This document shows, one piece after another, positions 23,423 to 29,181 of a DNA stretch of 29,181 bases. The stretch comes from Microbacterium sp. (lineage in GTDB: Bacteria > Actinomycetota > Actinomycetes > Actinomycetales > Microbacteriaceae): the NCBI RefSeq assembly GCF_003248605.1, contig NZ_QFPF01000041.1, positions 1 through 29,181 on the forward strand. The letters run 5' to 3'. The notes below the pieces were generated by a model. It ran no database searches. It saw only the letters and a list, made by a program, of their open reading frames with translations, and was not told the DNA's origin. The number at the start of each line of letters is the position of its first letter. The stretch's first letter is position 1. Position numbers and translations under genes: made by a program.

Positions 23423-24361
23423 TCAGACGAACGCGACCGTGTGCTGGAGCCGCGTGCGCACGTCGAAGATCTCGTTGCCGCCGATGTCGCGCGCGCCGGG
23501 CACGCCGCGCCGGAGCACGGTCGCGAGCGCCGCGCGGCCGCACACGACGACCGGGACGCCCCGCACCTTGCCCACCTCGAGGATCGCCTGGGGCAGGTCC
23601 TCGTCGGGCAGCACGACGATCGCCCCGCCGAAGCGCACCCCCGCGGCGCGCCCGATCACGCGCATGCGCGCCAGCAGGTCGGCGATCGGCGATCCCTCGA
23701 CGTCCTCGCCCACGAGCTCGCCGCGGCGCAGCGACACCGGTCCGCCGAAGTCCTCGGACAGCACCCCGTACAGGCCGCTCGGGCTCAGCACGATGTGGTC
23801 GAGCTTGGCATCCGGCTCGCCCCCGCGCCGCCCCGCGGCGGCGACGTCGTGCCACACCGTGAAGCCCATGCCCAGGTCGGCGACGACGCGGGCGGTCTCC
23901 TCCTCGGCGAGCGCGTCGGCGAGGAGCCGCCGGATCTCGTGCGGCGCCGTGCGCACCAGATGCGGCGCGTACGGGTCCTCGAGCTCGACCCCCCGGCCGA
24001 CCCACTCCCGCATGAGCGTCAGATAGCGCTCGCGCCGCCATCCGCCGGGGTGGCCGTACACGCGCGCCTTGGGCCGCGTGTCGGCCGGGGCTCCGCGCGG
24101 ACGCCAGCCGGCGGCATCCGCGTCGGTCGTCGGGGCGAAATCGCCGAAGCCGTGGCCGCGGTCGTAGAGGGCGCGGGCCTCGGCGGTGCCGACCAGCTCC
24201 CACGCGCGCTGCACCTGCACGAAGGCGGCGGCGTCGCCGCCCGTATCCGGGTGCGTCGCCCGCAGCCGCAGGCGATAGGCGCGGCGAAGGTCGTCCTCGC
24301 TCGCATCCGCGGCGACCCCGAGCACCTCGTACGCGGAGTGCGAGAGGGGGCTGTCGAACAT
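23423..24361 (-). CDS. J-domain protein with degenerate NERD-like domain
   Basis: A 312-residue protein. Residues 8-68 are a J domain with the HPD motif at 37-39 (THPDTGGD), which would stimulate an Hsp70. A linker of about 60 residues, rich in Arg, Gly and Pro, leads to a region (about 143-290) that resembles the nuclease-related NERD domain: an ALAEEE helix, then DAKLDHIVLSPSGLYGV, as in the NERD core I-D-H-x-x-x-x-x-x-G. The E-x-K catalytic pair expected next (as in IETK) is replaced by LSED, so nuclease activity is doubtful. Function unknown; possibly a chaperone-linked binding protein. Confidence 0.82.
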   Translation of the reverse strand: MFDSPLSHSAYEVLGVAADASEDDLRRAYRLRLRATHPDTGGDAAAFVQVQRAWELVGTAEARALYDRGHGFGDFAPTTDADAAGWRPRGAPADTRPKARVYGHPGGWRRERYLTLMREWVGRGVELEDPYAPHLVRTAPHEIRRLLADALAEEETARVVADLGMGFTVWHDVAAAGRRGGEPDAKLDHIVLSPSGLYGVLSEDFGGPVSLRRGELVGEDVEGSPIADLLARMRVIGRAAGVRFGGAIVVLPDEDLPQAILEVGKVRGVPVVVCGRAALATVLRRGVPGARDIGGNEIFDVRTRLQHTVAFV

Positions 24362-24395
24362 CCGGTCACACCCCTCCCCGCCGACGGCGGCTTAC

Positions 24396-24401
24396 AGGCT
24401 A
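24396..24401 (-). promoter_or_regulatory. -10 box of the J-domain gene
   Basis: TAGCCT on the minus strand, about 34 nt before the ATG at 24361. A GGGGAGGGG ribosome site lies between. Confidence 0.45.
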
Positions 24402-24423
24402 CCCCGGCACGATCGGGGCGGGC

Positions 24424-24939
24424 TCAGCGCCGGCGCCGCGGCCGACGGGCATAGGCCGCCGCGTCGCGACTCGACAGCGCCAGCAGCACGAGCACGTCCA
24501 GACCCAGTGTGACGAGAGTCGTCGCGAGCCGGATGTCCTGCCCGCCCACCCACCACTGCAGGAAGGCGGTCGTGATCGATACCGTCGAGACGATCATCAC
24601 GATCACGCGGGGCCAGTTGTGCCCCCGGTAGATGAAGACCGCGAGCACAAGATCGGCCAGCAGCACCGCCCCCACCACGAGGATCACGATCAGCAGCCCC
24701 GCCTGCTCGAGATCGGGCGAGAGGGTGATGTCGGCGATGTCCGCGGCGGCGTCGCGCGCGATCGGCCCCCAGTTGGCCGCGAGCGCGACGAGCCAGAGCG
24801 CCCCGGCCAGCACCCGCAGCAGCACGAGCGCCGCGCCCGCGGTCGTCGCCAGCGGTCTCGCCATCTCGGCTTCGCCGTCCACGGGCGCAACGAGCTCGAT
24901 GGGCGACTCGAACGCGGCGCGCTTGCGTGGGGCGCTCAT
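24424..24939 (-). CDS. Small membrane protein of unknown function
   Basis: A 171-residue protein with a basic/acidic N terminus of about 28 residues, then four predicted membrane helices (about 33-55, 80-105, 110-130, 138-155) and a very basic C-terminal tail (YARRPRRRR). It overlaps the upstream LssY-type gene by 4 nt (ATGA), so the two are coupled. I recognise no named family. A WWVGG turn lies between the last helices. It may act with the LssY-C protein. Confidence 0.8.
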   Translation of the reverse strand: MSAPRKRAAFESPIELVAPVDGEAEMARPLATTAGAALVLLRVLAGALWLVALAANWGPIARDAAADIADITLSPDLEQAGLLIVILVVGAVLLADLVLAVFIYRGHNWPRVIVMIVSTVSITTAFLQWWVGGQDIRLATTLVTLGLDVLVLLALSSRDAAAYARRPRRRR

Positions 24940-25802
24940 GACGTCACTCCTGTGGCGGGCGCCGGGGCGGGAGCGGGTGCGACGACGACCGCGCTCACGT
25001 CGACGATCGGCAGATCGCCGTCGGTGCGGATGCTGTCTCCGCCGCCGTTGCGGGCGTGATAACCCGTCGAGAAGTCGGGGATCACCGTGAGGGTGACGCC
25101 GGGGTTCGCCGTCGTCACCGTCCGGACGATGTGATCGCGCTCGATGTCGGTGTCGGCATCGATGCGGTGCGTGACCTGCAGCGTGAACAGCGAGAGCCCG
25201 ACGGCCGTGTCGAAGGTGCCCGCGGCCAGCCAGTCGACGCGGATGCCGCCCGGCAGCATCCATCCGTCGGGGCACCGCCAGAACCGCACGTGGTGGCGCT
25301 GCGACGGGCTGCCGTCGACCTCCTGCTGGTAGGCGAAGTCCTGCTGTCGCGAGAACAGGAAGAGCGGGCTCACGGGCGCCTCGTGATAGCTGCGGCGACG
25401 CAGCGTGGACTCGATGATGCGCCACGACGAGGCGAGGGTGACGGGGTCGGCGCGCGTCCAGCCGGCGCGGCGGAGCGCCGCCTCGATCTGATCGCCCGTA
25501 CCCCGGAACGCGAGATTGACCGGGTCGCCGAGCAGCCCGTCGCTCGTGCGCGTGCGGCCGATGAAGTAGTCGGGCACGTAGATCGTGGTGAGGATGCGGT
25601 GCAGGCGCGGCAGCACGAGGTAGGCGATGACGACCCAGAACAGCACGGCGACGGGAATGCCCCACCAGCCGACCTGGAACGACTCGGTGACGCCCAGGTA
25701 GGCCAGCCACAGTGCGGCGAGGCCCGCGAAGACGAAGAAGAACCAGTCGAGCACGGCGCCGATGGAGTAGCGCCGCCGCCTCCCCGCCTCCGAGCCCGTC
25801 AT
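24936..25802 (-). CDS. LssY C-terminal-domain membrane protein
   Basis: A 288-residue protein with two N-terminal membrane helices (about 15-35 and 45-65), followed by a soluble domain with the LssY-C features LPRLHRILTTIYVPDYFIGR, TSDGLLGDPVNLAFRG, RRAGWTRADPVT, a histidine-containing RHHVRFWR strand, and GTFDTAVGLSLFTLQVTHRI. LssY was named from a Legionella type I secretion locus; the domain is often fused to phosphatidic-acid phosphatase modules, and its own role is not settled. The ATG at 25802 is preferred over GTG at 25811 because the TAGAGT -10 box overlaps the latter and leaves 7 nt to the ATG. An Ala-Pro repeat precedes the C terminus. Confidence 0.86.
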   Translation of the reverse strand: MTGSEAGRRRRYSIGAVLDWFFFVFAGLAALWLAYLGVTESFQVGWWGIPVAVLFWVVIAYLVLPRLHRILTTIYVPDYFIGRTRTSDGLLGDPVNLAFRGTGDQIEAALRRAGWTRADPVTLASSWRIIESTLRRRSYHEAPVSPLFLFSRQQDFAYQQEVDGSPSQRHHVRFWRCPDGWMLPGGIRVDWLAAGTFDTAVGLSLFTLQVTHRIDADTDIERDHIVRTVTTANPGVTLTVIPDFSTGYHARNGGGDSIRTDGDLPIVDVSAVVVAPAPAPAPATGVTS

Positions 25803-25809
25803 GGCGCTC

Positions 25810-25815
25810 ACTCTA
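25810..25815 (-). promoter_or_regulatory. -10 box of leaderless LssY-type promoter
   Basis: TAGAGT on the minus strand, 7-nt spacer to the ATG at 25802. Its first three bases are the TAG stop of the preceding gene. Confidence 0.5.
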
Positions 25816-26892
25816 GGACCAGAGCGGCGCCTCGGGCCGGTAGTTCAGCGCCGCCCACGCCGCACCCGGGGTGACCGCGGCGAGTGTCGCCGGGCGCCAG
25901 CGCGGGGCGCGGTCCTTGTCGACGAGCTGCGCGCGGATGCCCTCGACGAGGTCGGGCTGCGTCATCGCGAACCACATCACGAGGCCGTACTCCTGGGCGA
26001 GCACCGCGCGCAGGTGCGGCAGCTCGCGGGCGCGCCGGATCGCCGCGAGCGTCACGGTGAGCGCGGTGGGCGCCAGCTCCTCGAGGGTGTCGGCGGTGCG
26101 GGATGCCGCTGCCTCGGGCCGCGCGCGCAGACGCTCGATGATCTGCGGCACGGTGTCGGCCGAGAACGCATCGTCGATCCATGCGCGATCGGCCGCGAGG
26201 CGAGAGGGCTCCGGCGTCTCATCGAAGAGCAGCACGATCTCCGTCGCCCCGGCGGGGTCGGCGCGGGACTCGAAGGCCTCGATCACGGCCGGGAGGTGGG
26301 CGGAGGGCACCAGATGATCGGCGAATCCGGCGTAGATCGCATCGGCGGCATCCATCGTCGCTCCCGTGAGCCCCAGGTACTCGCCGAGGCGGCCCGGAGC
26401 ACGCGACAGCAGCAGCGAACCGCCGACGTCGGGGGTGAAGCCGATGCGCGTCTCGGGCATCGCGAGCACCGAGCGTTCGGTGACCACGCGGATCGCCGCG
26501 TGCCCGGAGAGCCCGATGCCGCCGCCCATCGTGATGCCGTCGGCGAGCACGATGACGGGCTTGGGGTACTCGGCGATGAGGGTGTCGAGCGCGTACTCGG
26601 CGCGGAAGAACGTCGCGACATCCGCCGGCCGGCCCGCCGTGATCTGGTCGTACAGGCCCCGCACGTCGCCGCCCGCGCACAGCCCGCGGTCGCCGGCGCC
26701 GTCGATGATCACGCGCTGCACGTCGCTGTCGTGCAGCCACGCCTCGAGCGCCGTCGTCAGATCATGGATCATGCCGAGATCCAGCGCGTTCAGGGCACGG
26801 GGACGGTCGAGGGTGAGCCGACCGATCCCGTGCGCCGACCGCACGCGCACGTGGGTGGGGCGCGGGGTGTCGGGCGGCGCGGGGGTGGTCAC
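25813..26892 (-). CDS. 3-hydroxyisobutyryl-CoA hydrolase-like enzyme (crotonase fold)
   Basis: A 359-residue protein, longer than simple hydratases and typical of HIBCH. The oxyanion-hole GLCAGGDVRGLY (70-81), GGGIGLSGHAAIRV and MPETRIGFTPDVGGS (145-159) match; E147 and D155 are the conserved catalytic residues of this subgroup. It hydrolyses 3-hydroxyisobutyryl-CoA in valine breakdown, producing material that leads to propionyl-CoA, which the prp operon in this window could consume. The start is GTG at 26892, set by TATCGT 6 nt upstream; the frame extends further upstream without typical sequence. A paralogue annotated only as enoyl-CoA hydratase is the alternative. Confidence 0.88.
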   Translation of the reverse strand: MTTPAPPDTPRPTHVRVRSAHGIGRLTLDRPRALNALDLGMIHDLTTALEAWLHDSDVQRVIIDGAGDRGLCAGGDVRGLYDQITAGRPADVATFFRAEYALDTLIAEYPKPVIVLADGITMGGGIGLSGHAAIRVVTERSVLAMPETRIGFTPDVGGSLLLSRAPGRLGEYLGLTGATMDAADAIYAGFADHLVPSAHLPAVIEAFESRADPAGATEIVLLFDETPEPSRLAADRAWIDDAFSADTVPQIIERLRARPEAAASRTADTLEELAPTALTVTLAAIRRARELPHLRAVLAQEYGLVMWFAMTQPDLVEGIRAQLVDKDRAPRWRPATLAAVTPGAAWAALNYRPEAPLWS

Positions 26893-26898
26893 GGGGGA

Positions 26899-26904
26899 AC
26901 GATA
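26899..26904 (-). promoter_or_regulatory. -10 box of leaderless HIBCH-like promoter
   Basis: TATCGT on the minus strand, 6-nt spacer to the GTG at 26892. The divergent ABC gene lies 130 nt away. Confidence 0.5.
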
Positions 26905-26935
26905 CCGGCCGGCGGGGCACGGACGGCGCCGCGCC

Positions 26936-26977
26936 ATCCCCGCGCGCGGGGCGCGCAATCCGCACGCGAGCGGGGAT
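26936..26977. repeat. Imperfect 13-bp hairpin in divergent promoter region
   Basis: ATCCCCGCGCGCG (26936-26948) pairs with CGCGAGCGGGGAT (26965-26977) with one mismatch. It is GC-rich, weaker than the other palindromes, and lies between the HIBCH-like promoter and the ABC ATPase start. Confidence 0.5.
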
Positions 26978-27022
26978 TTCCGGCAGGATGAGGGGACAAC
27001 GCCCGCAGACGAGAGGTTCGGC

Positions 27023-28312
27023 ATGCCCGACGGCGACCTGCTGGAATTCACCGGCATCACCAAGAGCTTCGGTGCTGTCACGGCGGTCCAGGACTTCACT
27101 GCGCGGGTCGAACCCGGGGTCGTCACGGGCTTCCTCGGCCCCAACGGAGCCGGAAAGACGACGACCCTGCGCATGCTCCTCGGCCTCGTGCGTCCCACGA
27201 GCGGGCGCGCAACCATCGGCGGCAAGGCCTATGCCGAGCTGCCGACTCCGCTGCGCACCGTCGGCGCCGCCCTCGAGGCCGCGAGCTTCCACCCCGGCCG
27301 CACGGCCGCGGGCCACCTCCGGGTCTACGCCCAGGCCGCGGGGCTCCCCCGCGCCCGCGTCGACGAGGCCCTCGGCGCCGTGGGACTGGGCGATGTCGCC
27401 GGGCGCAAGGTCGGCGGATACTCGCTCGGCATGCGCCAGCGCCTCGGCCTCGCATTCGCGCTGCTCGGCGACCCCGGCGTGCTCGTGCTCGACGAGCCCT
27501 CCAACGGCCTCGACCCGGAGGGCATCATCTGGATGCGCGGCCTGCTGCGCGCGCTCGCCCGGCAGGGGCGCACGGTGCTCATCTCGTCGCATCTGCTCGC
27601 CGAGGTGCAGCAGACCGCCGACCGGCTGCTGATCATCTCGCAGGGGCGCCTGGTCTTCCAGGGCGCGCTCGACGAGCTCGCCGATCCCGCCGAGCAGGCC
27701 GCCGTCGTCGACTCCCCCGACCGCGCGGCGCTCTCGCGCGCACTCACCGACGCCGGTCTCGTCGTCGAGGTGCTCCGCTCGGGACTCACGGTGCGCGGCG
27801 GCGACCCCGTCGAAATCGGCCGGATCGCGCTCGACGCAGGCGTCGCTCTGTCGGCCCTGCAGAGGCGAGGCCCCGGGCTCGAACAGGTCTTCCTCGAACT
27901 CGTCAGCGGCGAGCGCGTGCATCCGAGCGCTGGAGGGCCGCCGATCTTCTCCGCTCCCCTTCAGCTCGAGGGCGGGACCGCGGATGCCACACCCCCCGGG
28001 GACGGCGACGCCGCTCCGGTGGAAGATGCAGGACCGGTGGATGCTGCCGATCCGGCCGCCGCCGACATCCCCGCGTCCGCGCTCGCCGAGGGCACCGACC
28101 CCGCGCACGACGCCGAGGTCGAAGAGGCCCTCGCGGCCGAAGCCGACCCACCCCTGGTCGCGGAGGACCCCGACATCGAGGTCCCCAGCGAGGAGGCACC
28201 CGGCGAGGGGGACCCGGGTGGCGACGCCGACGAACCCTCCGCGCCCGGCTTCACGGTCGCCTCGACGGGCGTGATCGAAGTCGCCATCGACGAGGAAGGG
28301 GACCGCCGATGA
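27023..28312 (+). CDS. ABC transporter ATP-binding protein with long acidic C-terminal tail
   Basis: A 429-residue protein. Residues 1-300 are an export-type ATPase: Walker A GPNGAGKTT (39-47), signature YSLGMRQRLGL (133-143), Walker B GVLVLDEPSNGLDP (152-165), H-loop ISSHLL, and the usual C-terminal segment ending LEQVFLELVSGE. After about residue 300 follows a tail of roughly 130 residues made mainly of Ala, Asp, Glu, Pro and Gly, probably disordered and strongly acidic, unlike typical relatives that stop near 300. The YSLGMRQRL signature fits bacitracin- or lantibiotic-type ABC-2 exporters. The permease ATG overlaps the stop by 4 nt. Substrate unknown; ATG at 27023 with GAGAGG upstream. 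Confidence 0.9.
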   Translation: MPDGDLLEFTGITKSFGAVTAVQDFTARVEPGVVTGFLGPNGAGKTTTLRMLLGLVRPTSGRATIGGKAYAELPTPLRTVGAALEAASFHPGRTAAGHLRVYAQAAGLPRARVDEALGAVGLGDVAGRKVGGYSLGMRQRLGLAFALLGDPGVLVLDEPSNGLDPEGIIWMRGLLRALARQGRTVLISSHLLAEVQQTADRLLIISQGRLVFQGALDELADPAEQAAVVDSPDRAALSRALTDAGLVVEVLRSGLTVRGGDPVEIGRIALDAGVALSALQRRGPGLEQVFLELVSGERVHPSAGGPPIFSAPLQLEGGTADATPPGDGDAAPVEDAGPVDAADPAAADIPASALAEGTDPAHDAEVEEALAAEADPPLVAEDPDIEVPSEEAPGEGDPGGDADEPSAPGFTVASTGVIEVAIDEEGDRR

Positions 28313-29130
28313 GCCTCATGGCCGCGACACGATCCGAGTCCGTCAAGGTGTTCTCGACGGCCACCTGGTGGATCCTCGCCCTCGTTCTCGTCGTCTATGT
28401 CGGAAGCACCGCCGCAGGCATGGGCTTCATCCTCGCCGCCTCGGCCACCGGGGGCCTTCCTGGCGGCGACACCGCGCCCCAGGTTCCGCCCGAGGGACTG
28501 CCCACCCTCCTCTACAGCCTCGGCGCGTCGTTCGGGTACGTCTTCCCGCTGCTGGTGGGCACGCTCATGATCACCGGAGAGTTCCGTCACCAGACCCTGA
28601 CGCCCACCTTCCTCGCCGTCCCCCGTCGCGGGCTCGTCCTCTGGGCGAAGCTGGCGGTCGGCGGGCTGATCGGGCTGATGTTCGGGGCGCTTGCGGTCGT
28701 GTCCACCGTCGGCCCCGCCGCGGCCTTCCTCGCCGGGTTCGGTCTCGACACCGGCCTCGACTCCCCCGACACCTGGGCGCTGATCGGCCGCACCCTGATC
28801 GCCTTCGCGCTGTGGGCGATGGTCGGCATCGGGGTCGGCACGCTCGTGCGCAACCAGGTCGTCGCGATCGTCATCGTGCTGGCGTTCACGCAGTTCGTCG
28901 AACCGCTGCTGCGCCTCGCGGCGGGGTTCGTCGACGGCCTCGAGGCAGCCGGCCAGTATCTGCCCGGCGCCGCGAGCGATGCGCTCGTGGGCGCGAGCAT
29001 CTACTCCGTCATGGGCGGCGCCGGGGGCGCTCAGCTCGAGTGGTGGGGCGGCGGTCTCGTGCTGCTGGGCTACGCCCTCGTGCTGCTGCTGATCGGCCAC
29101 ATCGTGAGCTGGTCGCGCGACGTCACCTAA
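28309..29130 (+). CDS. ABC-2 type permease
   Basis: A 273-residue membrane protein starting MSLMAATRSESVKVFSTATW, overlapping the ATPase gene (ATGA). The opening R-x-E-x-x-K-x-x-S-T-x-x-W-W and the ITGEFRHQTLTPTFLAVPRR segment are typical of ABC-2 permeases that pair with such ATPases. About six helices (25-50, 80-95, 110-140, 160-185, 195-215, 245-268). It would form the membrane channel for export, or serve in antibiotic or stress resistance; the substrate is unknown. The TAA stop overlaps the stop of the converging gene at the right edge. Confidence 0.9.
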   Translation: MSLMAATRSESVKVFSTATWWILALVLVVYVGSTAAGMGFILAASATGGLPGGDTAPQVPPEGLPTLLYSLGASFGYVFPLLVGTLMITGEFRHQTLTPTFLAVPRRGLVLWAKLAVGGLIGLMFGALAVVSTVGPAAAFLAGFGLDTGLDSPDTWALIGRTLIAFALWAMVGIGVGTLVRNQVVAIVIVLAFTQFVEPLLRLAAGFVDGLEAAGQYLPGAASDALVGASIYSVMGGAGGAQLEWWGGGLVLLGYALVLLLIGHIVSWSRDVT

Positions 29131-29181
29131 GCGCTCGCGCCGCTGTTCAGCACGTCGCCGCCGTTCAGCACGTCGGCGCTG
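29127..29181 (-). CDS. C-terminal end of a converging gene with a short internal repeat (partial)
   Basis: On the minus strand, the frame ending in TAG at 29129-29127 reads SADVLNGGDVLNSGASA before the stop, entering from beyond the window. DVLN-x-G occurs twice, reflecting an 18-19 nt near-repeat in the DNA (GTTCAGCACGTCG twice). Such low-complexity repeats are common at protein tails. The gene cannot be identified from 17 residues, and the frame may also be chance. Confidence 0.4.
   Translation of the reverse strand, partial: SADVLNGGDVLNSGASA

Noticed and set aside
25803..25811. GTG at 25811 as the LssY-type start
   Set aside because: It overlaps the likely -10 box; ATG at 25802 has the spacing seen at other leaderless genes.

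Overview
The window is very GC-rich (third codon positions are almost all G or C). It uses short TAnnnT -10 boxes placed 6-7 nt before many start codons, and genes of one direction are often joined by 4-nt ATGA/GTGA overlaps. With the gene content (PrpDBC methylcitrate cycle, tetronasin-type ABC exporter, YkoEDC under a TPP riboswitch, LssY-C protein, AI-2E permease) this points to a high-GC actinobacterium, most likely Microbacteriaceae and perhaps Microbacterium. That placement is inference from style and content. No rRNA, tRNA, phage, transposase or CRISPR was seen. The region reads as ordinary chromosome.

Left part (1-4798): the start of a thiolase gene at the edge, then a minus-strand operon gntR-prpD-prpB-prpC for propionyl-CoA breakdown. 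A perfect 14-bp palindrome containing TGTATACA lies upstream of gntR and is the probable operator. Next (4799-7368) come an ABC exporter ATPase and permease on the plus strand, then (7641-11064) an AarF/ABC1-type kinase-like membrane protein and rlmN on the minus strand. A GNAT acetyltransferase, preceded by a possible 24-codon ORF, faces a NUDIX hydrolase (11109-12146). An acyl-CoA catabolic operon of three overlapping genes (SDR, enoyl-CoA hydratase/isomerase family, HSDL2-like SDR) fills 12370-14749.

Middle part (14862-20654): a TPP riboswitch followed by ykoE-ykoD-ykoC, an ECF-type importer for a thiamine precursor. Divergent from it are an S11-type D,D-carboxypeptidase homologue and a coiled-coil multi-membrane protein. 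Right part (20596-29181): AI-2E permease, SLC13-type transporter with a TrkA-C-like domain, a J-domain protein with a degenerate NERD-like domain, a small membrane protein, an LssY-C protein, a 3-hydroxyisobutyryl-CoA hydrolase-like enzyme, a second ABC ATPase with a long acidic tail and its permease, and the last codons of a converging gene.

Functionally, valine-type degradation (HIBCH-like enzyme), beta-oxidation-type genes and the thiolase all feed acyl-CoA metabolism, and the prp operon would consume the propionyl-CoA produced. The most unusual non-coding feature is a set of strong intergenic palindromes at 237-323, 1480-1532, 7443-7509, 9680-9747 and 12170-12270, mostly with different arm sequences. 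The one at 7443-7509 is flanked on both sides by short GC-rich tandem repeats. No gap between genes exceeds 300 bases; the largest (7369-7640, 9594-9828, 12147-12369) each hold one of these elements. I found no clear new multi-gene system.
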